The position numbers and the translations under genes are program-made. From Enoplosus armatus (lineage: Eukaryota > Chordata > Actinopteri > Centrarchiformes > Enoplosidae), in the NCBI RefSeq assembly GCF_043641665.1, contig NC_092193.1, positions 12,347,501 to 12,411,500 on the forward strand: a DNA stretch of 64,000 nucleotides, written 5' to 3'. How positions within the stretch are numbered: position 1 is the stretch's first letter; every line of letters starts with the position of its first letter. The notes under the pieces were generated by a model, which was not told where the DNA came from, did not search any database, and saw only the letters and a program-made list of their open reading frames with translations. Positions 36,886-48,800 of the stretch are shown here, one piece after another.

Positions 36886-39800
36886 CATAAATTTCACACT
36901 CATGTCATATCTGATAAATAACCTAAACAACATGAGCTCCAACTTCAGCATTTGTTCCAGCACTAGATTAACAGCAGCACACTCACTCGCTGGCTGCTCC
37001 ATGTCCACCATCAGAGCCTGGAGGGCGTAAAGAGCCTGCAGCTCCTTCTGCTCATCACTCAGGTATCTCTGCAGCAGACTGGCCCTCAGGTTGATCTGCT
37101 GTGCATCCACCCTGTACGGGTTGTCACCTGAAATGAGGGGCAACAAGCTCTTGTTCAGACAAACCATGAATTGAGATAAATCATCACAGAACGTTGGTTT
37201 ATCAGTAATAGAAAGTAAGAGAAACATTTTCCTTAAGTGGAGAATTAACGCCGCCGCTGTGAGATGAAAACACCAACAGACATTACTTCTGCATGCTGTA
37301 TTAGTCATACTTACATATGATGGCAGACTGACACACTGAAGTCATCAATGCTCGTAAAAACTGGTTGGAAGCAGTTTGCTGCTCGTCCAAGTTGGCCTGA
37401 AAAAGGAAAAAAAAACAGCTGATGAGCCGAAATATAAATGACTCATGCAACTTTTATATTGAATAAATAACCCTGCATGGAAAAATCATGTCTAAAGTAA
37501 AATCCGCTGAAAAAAAAAAAAACAAAAAAAAAACAAACACGAGCTACATGTCTAGTCACACACCTCAACCCAGTCTCCAATGCGCTGGTTGTTGGCTTTG
37601 TCCTGGAGGAGTCTGTCCAGCTGTTTGCTGAGCTCCTCTCCAGTGAGGACCTTCTTCTCATCGACTTCCTTTGACTCCATCTCCTCTCCTGTGGTGAACT
37701 CCACTTTCTAAATTACATAAAGAAAAGTGAAGATATTCTTGTAAGTGATAAACTTGTAAGGTGTTTGCTTTTAATTATTTTTGTAAACAACCAAAACAAT
37801 GACAGAAAGGCTCCACAAACAAAAATCTGGTACTTCTGCGGTGTGTATTTATTCAATCTTTCTTCCCTGCAGCCACAGGGTTACTGGTGCAGGGCATAAG
37901 GGGTAAGTGGGTGTTGGCATTTTTGTGGACAATTTGCTGCAACTGAATATCTATTTCCGTATTATAAATATTTAAAGACAAATATTGGCACATTGTGTCC
38001 ATTTTCTACAAGATTGTATGCAGGTATTTCATTATGGAGTGTGCCTTCTCTGTATGAGTACTTCTAATCTGTCTTTGTTATTTCTCTGTGTCTGTTCTAT
38101 TCATCCCGATAAAGAAAAGCTTCACCCTCACGCCCCCAACACAGCCCGACGGGTTGTTTTCAGTTGTGCTACTGTACTTCTGTACCCTACAGACCTTATC
38201 AGTGACAAACTTGTTGACGTCTTCATCCTCAGGCAAGAAATCAGTCCAATTCAGCCCAGCCTCTGTCCACATGGCCCCAACCTTCTTAGGGGTCTGATGG
38301 AAAAAACAAAACAAAAACAAAGTTTCAATTAAGTGGGTCTAAAATGTCAAACTGCACTGCAAAGTATTAGGGTTTTGTTTATGTACAACAGGATGTAATG
38401 AAAGAACCGTTTCAGTTTGCACTCAATATGGACATGACTCATGCAGGGATTTATGCAGCACATACCATTCCTTTGCAGAGCAACTGGAGGATCTGCACCA
38501 GCAGCACGCCAGCCTGCCCCAGAGGCACAAGAGGCTTCGAGATCTCCCTGGAGATACAATTACTCTGAATTAGCTTTCCATTTTCTTTGAACTAAGTTAT
38601 TATTCAGTTGTTTTATTTACTACCATTGTTAATAAAACCAGTTATACTCAAGGCAAAAACAATAAGCAGATTATAGGTGACATTAAAGCATCTTTGAGTT
38701 AATGCTAACCCTGCAGAGGAGTTCTGTAACATTTGTGCTACAAAACTCCACATGAATTGGCCATAATGTGTATTAAATATGTTCCTAAATCCTACTGAAG
38801 CAGAGTGTGACAGGGAATGACAGACAAGAGAGTAACTAAAGAGACCTCTTAACATTTGTGAGAAGCTGACCTAGGTGTCCCAGTTATCCTACTGACTGTA
38901 AAGTTTTAGTGCAATACGTGTTTAAGGTCAAACACCCTGAAAATTGTGCTTTGTCTCATGTAATATAAAAAATACAAAGAAATGTAAAAATAAATCAGCC
39001 ATTTCATGGCAAAAAGATGATCCAATGCTATTTATGGACAAAGAGCTATGAGCCAAAGGTATCAGTTTCTAAAAAGACTGTGACAGACTTATTTGATGAA
39101 ATAATTTTTCTGATTTCCAACAACTCACTTGAAGAGCTGTCCCATAGGGATGCCTCCCTCATGGAGCATGGGGGTAATGAGTTCAGCCAGGTAGAGCCAG
39201 ATGTGAGGTATATCTATGGCTGTGTCTTCTGCAGCCTCCAGGGTTTCTTCCAGCCTACGGTCCCAAAGACACACAGCACTCAATCTCACTTGAGAAAAAC
39301 ACAACTTCGATTGTCTAACCCTCAAATCTGTCAAGAATAAATGCGGATGCACTAGAGTGCAAACACAGTGTGATGATGCTCACCCTTTGTAGTACTGCTG
39401 TGTGGGCAATATCCCTGCCTTCACAAGATGGTGCAGCAACAGGCCCACATGCTCTCTAGCGATGGTGCTGCGCTCAAGCGTCGATTCCACGCTGTTCCGT
39501 ACAAACACATAGAGCAGTGAGGGACTGTTGAGCTCTGTCACACACTGCAACGCCTCCTACAGCACCCGAGGAAGAAGAAACAGAAGATGATGGGTCAACA
39601 GGGCGGCTTCACATTCAAAGCATTTGCTGGTTAGACCGACAATGTGAATGTATTTAAGTAAAATTCACTTTGTTGCAAGTGGTTGTGGACGGTGTCATGT
39701 TTGTACCTTCAAGTCATTGATGTGGATATACTCTTCAATGATGGCGTTCGACTTCTTCTCCACCTCCTCTTCAGTCAAGGCAGGTTTTGCAAGAGAAGGA

Positions 39801-42800
39801 GGAGGAGTGGGGGCGCTCTCACGCTTAACTGCAAAGGGAAAAAAAAGGGACAATACAAGTTAAACATCATTCCTTTTATGTCTGGTATTCTGATCTCAGG
39901 AGTGTACAACTCAAACAGTCGGCTATCCTCCAGGACGTCACCTGTGAGATCTTTGCTTGGACCCCTGTCCCGGCTTCCCCTGTCTCGGCTTCCCCTGTCT
40001 CGGCTTCCCCTGTCTCGGCTTCCCCTGTCTCGGCTTCCCCTGTCTCGGCTTCCCCTGTCCCGGCTTCCCCTGTCCCGGCTTCCCCTGTCCCTATCGTCGG
40101 TCATGCTGGCAACGCGACGCACAGGATCAGTCGAGGTCCGGCTGTCTCCGCCCCTCCCGCCGCGCTCCTGCGACTCTCTGCTGAAGCTCCTCTTGGTGAT
40201 TTGGTTCTGGCTGCTCCTGTCGTCGTGACCTTCCCGGCCCTCACTGCGATCGAAACGGTCAAAGCGATCCCTGTCGCGATCAATCCTGTCTCTGTCGCCG
40301 CCGCGCTCACGGCTGGAGCTTGACCTAAAGGGTTTAAAGTGAGACAAAAAGGTCCACATTTATCACAATGTTGTGCCATTAAATCTGATCTTAAACAGGT
40401 CACATGGGCAAACACTTTTGGATATATATGATTGGTGAAGAAAGTCTTCCCAAACTCAGTTGAATTTGGTTTTAAAATGTGAACTGCCAGTTTAAATGTT
40501 ACTTCTGAACTTCTACAATGTAATTAGTGCTCGTGTGTTTGTTGGTGTTTGAGTCTTGGATTCTGCGCCGTCTCTGAAGGGTTTCACGAATAACAAACAA
40601 ATGAAAGTGGAGGATCTGTGCAGGGAGAAACCGGCAGAAAGTGAAAGTAACATTATTTTGAAACTTAAAATTTATGTTTGAAAATGTATGGCCATTATCA
40701 GATGGGTAAGGCTTACTAATGATAATACAAGTAACTGAATACCGTGGATAAAAAATTAGTGCGTACATTCCTGGAGTGCCTAAAACAACTGTTAAACATG
40801 CTATGTGATCAAATTTACAGATGAATGCACACATCATAATAAATCCAGATCTGGAGTTTAAACATGGAAACTCCATTTACTCTTGTAAACGGTGAAGGAG
40901 GTAAAGAAGAAAACAAGAGCAAAGATATATAATATCTGCAGCTGCTGAATACCTCTGAGGAACTCTGCGATCGGACTCTGTTGAAGACAGCAACGATCCA
41001 GACTGTTGTAGGGCTGAGAAACGGTTGAGAGTAGTTGGACGACCAGAATCTAAAATAGGAAAAAGGATAGATTAACACTCCAACCACTACAAAAACAACT
41101 TAAAACCACACTGTCTCTTTGAAGGAGGTGTTTTACCCTGCTCTCCACTTGCTGGTTTAGCTCCAGTGCCTCCACTGCTGCCTTTGCCCCAGCTACCCCA
41201 CATGCCTTTCCCCCCTGGAGCCAACAGCTGATTATTGAAGTCCAGAGCACCAGGCTGAAGGGAAACACAAAAGTTACATTAATTTATTACATACACATTC
41301 ACCCAACTACCAAATCATCAGGTTAAACTTCAGACAGTTTAATTCTGAAGGCTCTTGACTTCTTACTGTGCACCAAAAAACAACCAAATGTTCAAAAACG
41401 AAGATTTTAGACAAAAATGTAGTGAAAACGTCTGTGTTCGACTCGGACGTTACCTTTGTGATCTTGCTAAGGCGGGTGGTGTCTATGGGTCTATTCTTGG
41501 AGATGGGCACCGTGTTCCATCCCTCATCCTGAGGCTGGCTATTCCGGCCACCTCCTGGTGTGTGAGAGCCTCGGCCCCCCATGTTCCCTCCCATCCTGCC
41601 ACCCCCTCCTCCGCCGCCGCCTCCTCCTCCTCCTCCTCCTCCTTCTTTCTTGGACAGGAGCTGCTGCTGCACTTTGATCTGTTCTCTGTGCTCCTCCATC
41701 TCTGCCTCCTTGTGGATTTGGTCAATTGTTTTAGGACCCTGGTCTCCTCTACGAGGCACCCAGTTGTTCTGTAGATCAGAGATGGAAGATGGTTATAAAA
41801 CAGTCTTAAACTGTTCCAACAGCTGTCATTTAATATCTACATTCAGGATTCCCATGAGACTCGTAATCCCTGTGGATTACTTATACTACACACAGTCTAA
41901 AACAATTCTGCTCATTCAGGAATACTTCTTAGCAGTAGTCACTTACATTAATGCTGGTTATCGGCTCTTCGTTGCAATATCTTGTTGTGGACGAATTAAT
42001 GTTTACCTTTCTGAGATCCAAGACATCTTGCAGCATGAAGCGGATTCTGGATGAGGTCTTTCTCTCTTTGATGATCTTGTCCATCTGGTTGAAATACTGG
42101 TCCATACGAGGCTGACAGGGACACAGAAAAAAAAGCAGCTTTTGTGAGTCATGGCTACAAAATGTCAACCTCGGTATAAATGAATAATTGAGACTGATTC
42201 CTGTGTAGAGAATTGTCTCCTCAGCTCCTCAATCCCATCACTAATAATCAGTGGCCCAGACACGTGGCACAAAAAAAAAGGTCATCACAGGAGACGGTTG
42301 AATATGTAAATATTTTTCTTCCATCTATCATGCTTTACTTACTTTGGCCTTTTCAAAGTCCAGGTCTTTGCCAATTGTGGAGAGCAGCCTACAGAGACAT
42401 TCCAGAGACTCTTCATCATGATTCTTCAGTAGTTTCACTACGCAGTCATGCATGATGGCCTCGGTCAGCATCTTCAGCTTGAAGAGCTCGCCTATGAACT
42501 TTATGTTGCCCAGTGAGCGGCGGCGGGCCTGGTCTCTGGATTCCTCCAGCTCCACCCTCAAGCGCTCACGCTCCTCCTGAGGGCAGATACAAGATGGTGT
42601 TTGTGTTTAGTGGTGGGGTAAAATGATCTGTTTAGTCTAAATGAACAACAAAAACTGTGGTGGTGGGGACAGTGACAGTAAAAGATCACATCTCTTACAG
42701 CTTTGGCAGCCTCCAACTCTTTTTGCTTTTTCTCAAAGATTTCATCATCATCCTGGTCCTTCTCAAACTCTTTCTGGCAGCGGTTGAGCAGCAGTTTGCG

Positions 42801-45800
42801 GAAGTTCACAAAAACTCCTGGCTTGTCTGTGGTGGGGACTTTCAACTGAAAGAGGAAAACATGGAGTATAATTATAATTATTTGATGAATATCCATTTTT
42901 TCACTAATAATGGTATGGCATAAAAACGTGATTATAAAAATGTTTAACAGAAAATGAACAGTGATTAATGTGTGCTCTGTCACTTCCTCAATACCATCAG
43001 GAACATTCAGACATGTGGCACAAAATACGAGTCATCATTGGAGTAAATGATAAAAGCACAACATCCGGACACAATCACACAACTTACCCCCATAAGGCAG
43101 CGGCACATGTTGGCGTAGGCCACAGAGAAGTTGGGTTCTGAGATGGCCTTCTCAAAGATGAGGTCAATGGCTCCCTTCAGCCTCTCCTCTGTGTCTATCG
43201 TCAGATCCGTCACCTGTTTCATCAGCTCCTGAAACTTCTGAGGGGTCAGCTTGTTGAGGATACTGCGGAGACGCTTGAACAGCTCCTTGGTCTTGGCCTG
43301 TTCAGGATCGTCTCCTACTTCTTCGACTTCCTCCCCGACGCGGTTGCGAGTGGACTTCTTCGCCGTGGGCTTCCAGGCCTTCTCAGCCTTGTTGAGCTGC
43401 ACGTCATCGCTGAGGGACATGCTGCTGATGATTTTCCTGGGCTCTTTCCTCTGACCCTGCTGGGAGCGACGTGGACCAGGCGGCTAAAAGGAGGGGAAGG
43501 GATACACATTTAGAAAAGTTAGAAAAGAAAACCTCGTTCAACAAAACAAATACACTGAACTTTGTTTACTGCCATAATCACAATTATGAAAAAGAATTTC
43601 CTTTCATAATAAACCACCCCAGATAGGGAAGAGACAAATTTACTCACTGGGCCTCGGGGTCCTCCCACTGATCTGCTACCAAGGTTCCCCAAATACGAGG
43701 GAGTAAAATCAGGACCGACATTCATCAGTCGAGCGGGGTCAGCAGGCCGCAGTGGAGTCTTGTTCGCCTGAAGTTAAAGTAAGAGGCAAAATCACCTCTG
43801 TGTCCATATGAAAATACTGACAAAACAAGCCAAGTTTCCTAATTCCCTATCACAGATCACCAGGATATATTCAAAAACTAGTTATGATGTCACACGTGAA
43901 TTACATTATTATCTCACTCCACAACAAAACGACGTAAAACATCACCCACCTTGTCCAGGACCACATCACTGATGATAGGCAGGCCCTCGGGTTTGTGCAT
44001 ACTGGCGCCAATAAACTGGAAGCCCAGGAGGAACTCCCTGTCGTACCGCTTCTTCTCTTCTGGGTCTATCGGCTTCCATTGTTCTGAGAGATGTGTGAAT
44101 GCAGAGGGTTAAATGTAATGTGGAAAACTGATATGTCCTCTCTTAAATAAGAAAAAGCTAAGAGTTAGGTGTACAGCAACATGCTTGACAATCTTTATAC
44201 ATGAACCTGCTGTATAGTGAGTAGGTCTCCCTAAATCCAGCTCCTGGTATTCCACCCTTAGCATAAATTATTTAAAAATATCTCTATATATATATATATA
44301 TATATATATAGATATCTATAAGGTATCTAAAATAATTTCGTTAAAATGTTTCATGAAATAAGTCGTTTATGAATTATAATTGTCCAAAAATATTTTGTTT
44401 TTTGTATATTGTGTTGCATTAAACAAAAATACAAAATTTGACTGTGCCCTTACATTTTTTACGTGCCTCTTGATTTTTAACTTTAGGATGCATTATGCCT
44501 AAAAAACATCTCCATAGCTACAAGTGTACATCAAAACGGCAGCTGGAGAATCACAACCTACCTTCTTTGTACTGGTATTTCTGCCCAGTTGGCTCAGGTG
44601 TGGCTTTAGGCCCGTCAGGTTCTGCGTTCTGCTTGTCCTCTTTCTCCTCCCAGGTCTCATCTGCAACCTCAGCGGGAGGTTCAGCTGGAGCAACAGGGAC
44701 AGGGTCAGCCTGAGTGGACGAAGGTTCGGGAGCAGGCTTGGCACCCTGCTCCTGCTGCAAACAAAACAGGAAGAGATTAGAAAAGAGTATTATAATAACC
44801 CAGTCACTCTTGAGAGAATGTAAAATATCCTCAAAACTATTATTGATACAGCTGAAACTGCTGAGACACTTAAACACCATGACCCCGTCTTCATTTCAGT
44901 CTTTCATGTTGTCATCCGGACTGATATACACACCTCTGTGAAGGCATCCAGGAGGTCCCCAATGGCCGCCTTCTTAATGAACTCCTTCTTGTTCTTCCTC
45001 TTCTTTGGCACAGACATAGCAGCTTCAGGAAAAGGACACAGTGCTGACATTAAAATCTCACCGAAGACCAGCATGACAATCATATATTCAAGCGAGAACT
45101 CCACCCTACCTTGCATAGTAGTAGATTCCTCTGTAGGGCAGCTAACAGAGGTGGGAGGGGCATCCTCACTTTTCTCCTTCCCCTCTTCCTCTTTCTTCTT
45201 CTCCTCCTCCTCCTCCTCCACCTTCTCCACCTTCTCCACCTTCTCCACCTTCTCCTCCTCCTCCTCTTCCTCTTCCTCCTCTTCCTTCTCCTCCTCTTCC
45301 TCCTCTTCCTCCTCGTCCTGGGCTGGCATTGCCAATTTTGCCACAGGGGTGGATTCCTGAGATTGAGAAGTGTCAGGCTTGTCTAGGGGTGTAGTGTTTG
45401 AAAATGCCATATCCTCAGACAGTTCCTCAATGTCCTGAGGAAGGCCGTTGGAGAGAAGAGGCTCTGCCGTTTCAGCCGGTGTGGGCTCAGGTTCAGGGGC
45501 GGAGGTGGGGGCAGCACTCTGGGTCTGTGGAGCAGAAGGTTCCTGTGTAGAGGGTGGAGGCTGAGAGACTTCAGTTGCTATCTTTGTAGTCGTTTCTTCT
45601 TTTGCCTCGTTAACAGGCATAACTGTTGCAGCAACCTCAACTGCAGGCTCCAACTTAGCGCTGGCCACCTGCTCCTCTTTTTCCAATTCCTTCACTTCCT
45701 CCGTTTTCTTTTCTTCCTTTTCTGGTGCCTTCTCAGCTGGAACTGGGGCAGCCTGTGGTTCCTCCACTTTGACAGGCGCCTCTTGTGCTACTAATGAAGC

Positions 45801-48800
45801 TGAGGGGCCGACAGGAGCATCTACCATGTCGCCAACTTTAGCATCCATTTTATTTTCTGCCTCAGCAGGAGTAGTAGTAGATGCAGCTGCTGGGGGGGGG
45901 GGAGAGGAAGACTGCTGGTCCTTTATCAATGGAGATGGCACCTCAGCAGCAGCTGTAGGGGCTACAGATTGTGCAGCTAACTCAGCAGGCGGTGTAATCT
46001 GGTTGTCCACTTCCTGTTTGGCCTCCACCACAGCCTCTGTATTTGCTGTGGAAGGAGGTGGTGGGGTTTCAGCGCTAGCAGGAGGCTCCATGTTTTCATC
46101 TGGACAATGAAATAATCACAATAAGGAAAATGTGGAGTACAATTACCTTGCATTTTTTATGTAAACCACAACAGAGAAAATGTACTTGCCTCTTCTAGTC
46201 ACTGTAGTGACTGGCTGTATAAATTCACCATTGGTCTGTGCAGGACTTGAATCCGCTGTGGAGGCCTACAGTCACAAAACAGTGTTTAGTGTTTGAAATG
46301 GAAACACACACAGATTAAAACCATTTAATGAATTACATCAATGTGTTTCATATAATCCATAAAATATCCCTGCAATGCAATCTGTAGGAAATCATTTTCA
46401 CTTTTAGTTGAAACTGAAGGCTGTGTGTCCTGTTGGTGAATTGTATTGCATTTTGTTTCAATTGCAAGGGATTTTAATCTGGCACCTCTATGTACTTGCA
46501 AGTTAGAGCAAACTAGCCTTAAAATAGAACCACAGTTTTTTCTTACATGCTGACCAAATGTCATTTATTTTCTTCAAAATGAGAATACAGTAAAAAATGA
46601 TTTTTTTTTTTTTTTTAAATCAGATATGTTCCCATGTGTAATTAAAATGTAAGACAATAAACTGTAAACTATACATTTTTGGAAAAATTACTACATTCAG
46701 AGATAAACCAACTACCAGTGTAGACAAAATTATAGTCTGAATTTCAGACTGACATTTTTCTTTTACAACTCAAGTTTCACCAGTTACAACTCTGTCTTTT
46801 ACTTTTCATTCACTTTATTTTCCACTTGTATGGCATCTGAAGTCAGTAAAGAATGGCTGAAAACAATTACGATTTCTAAAATAAGAAAAACTATACCTTT
46901 ATCCCAGAGTAACACAAACTTGAATCATTATTAGTACTCAGGACTTACAATCAGTAATATAATCAATTCTGTCTTTAACTATGTACACAACCATAGAGTT
47001 TAAAGCAGTCAATAAAAACCAGTCTGCCCAAAAGCATTCTTACCTGTGGGGGAGTCGGTGTGGTGGTGGACCTTCCACCTGACATGATCTCCTCCGTGAT
47101 ATCGCGCCCGCCCTGGTTGGGGTCTCGTATTCTTATCTATAAGGAGACAGAGTAAATATTGGTTAAATTTTCACAAAACATGTAACCAACATTAAAATAC
47201 AGTGTGTAACGATCCTGACACTGCTGAGCTATAGCTGCCACCCATCATAATAAATACTATTGTTATTTTCAGCTAAAAGAGAAAGTTCCACATTGAACAC
47301 ACAAAACATTTTGTGTCCATTCAAATTTTTTTGACCTCAGACAAGAGGCGCGCTGCCCTTTTGTTGGGACACACTACCGGTTTGCGTTCCCTCTTTGGTG
47401 GGCCTTGTGACTGTGCCGGTGGTTGCTGAGGAGGCGGGGCTTGTGGCTGTTGCTGGGCGGGGTTGATCATTACCGGTGCAGGCTGGACAGATGGAGGGTA
47501 CTGCGGCTGAGCTGGATAGTACGCTCCTGCTGTAATGTTAAAATGAAACAAAACAGCATTAATTAAAAGAAAACAATACTCAAGTAGAAGATGCAGCTTC
47601 ACAGTAAAATAACCATCCAGGATTCACAAGATTTTTTCCCCTGTACTTATGACCCAAAATGTTTTAGTTGCTGTGTTTTTCTGAACACGAAATTAAAAAA
47701 AATACACATCTTGCAATAACAGAGTGGAGATTATAGGAACACAAAAACAAGAATCCACACCAAGAGCCTATATGAGGTGTGTGGATCAAGATATTAACAA
47801 AATATTAACTTGTACATATTACATACTAATATCTATCTGTGGGCTGATTTGTGTTGCGCTCTCTAGTGACGCCACCATTACTGCGGTGGCAGAGTTGAAC
47901 TGTGAAAATGAAACCACAGATGTTTTGGTCAGCTATCGCACCCTGCTACAGATGAAGGTAGCCTGTGTGAAAGCTATTCAATCTCAAAAATACTAGTAAG
48001 AAATTGGTTATGACACAGGCTTTCGGAGCAATAACCTTCACATCCAGATTTTGAAGGTCGAACAAAAACAGCATGTTAAAGTGCTTTGTAGTAAATAAAC
48101 AGCCAACATTACTTGCTAGCTTATAATTATGAATCAAGAAATTTGCACTTCACTGTAATCACATGAAATACATCATTTGATAAAAATTTGAAAACACATG
48201 AAATTGTAAAAGTGGAATTTCAGCCAGGAAACGTGTAGAGTACTCAGCTAGCAAGAAATCTGTGGCTGGCAGCAGAACATTGCAGGCAGCCATTATTCAT
48301 TTTGATAAGGCTTCACTATTTTAATTAAAATTATTTATAACAGATTGAATGTTTTTTATGGATGTGACCTTCACTTTGTATCCCATTTGCACATAGAAGT
48401 TAGACATGTGTGAAAACCCCCCAACAAAAACCACATTTACGACACTATCAGAGAGGAAGTGCCACAGAGATTTGAGATTTGCCATTAAAGCCTGCGGCCC
48501 AACACACAAGCACACACACTACTCACCAGGGTAGCGCTGGGAGGTGAGAGGAGCACCGTGGAGAGAGAGACGGCCGTTCTCTCGCCCGCCCCCTCTCCCC
48601 CCACCACCCCGCCTCTCCCTCGCAGCAAGAGAGGGCTCTGAACCAACGCAGCAAACGAGAGGAAGGGAGTGAGGGACGGGAGAGGGAGGAAAGAAGGAGA
48701 GAGGGCAGGAAGAGACAGATGCAGAATGAGTTAATGAGAGGATCCAGAGGAAGCAGGGTGTTAAAAAGGTCCCATGAAATGAACAACGTCTTTATTGTAC

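Noticed and set aside
37150..37185. Box-C-like GTGATGA and CTGA on the minus strand in an eif4g1 intron
   Set aside because: The boxes are only about 30 bases apart, no terminal stem pairs, and the end lies too near the acceptor at 37127 for a normal C/D snoRNA.
39963..40095. Regular direct repeats resembling a CRISPR array
   Set aside because: The units are contiguous 15-mers without spacers, inside an open coding exon of a vertebrate gene.
44938..45386. Ser/Phe- and Leu-rich plus-strand reading frames
   Set aside because: They are the antisense of the Glu-rich eif4g1 exon (46099-45110); long GAG/GAA tracts give open frames on the other strand.
46187..46192. Use of the GTACAT donor instead of GC in eif4g1
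   Set aside because: It shifts the frame and gives a stop codon immediately after the junction with the 46099 exon.
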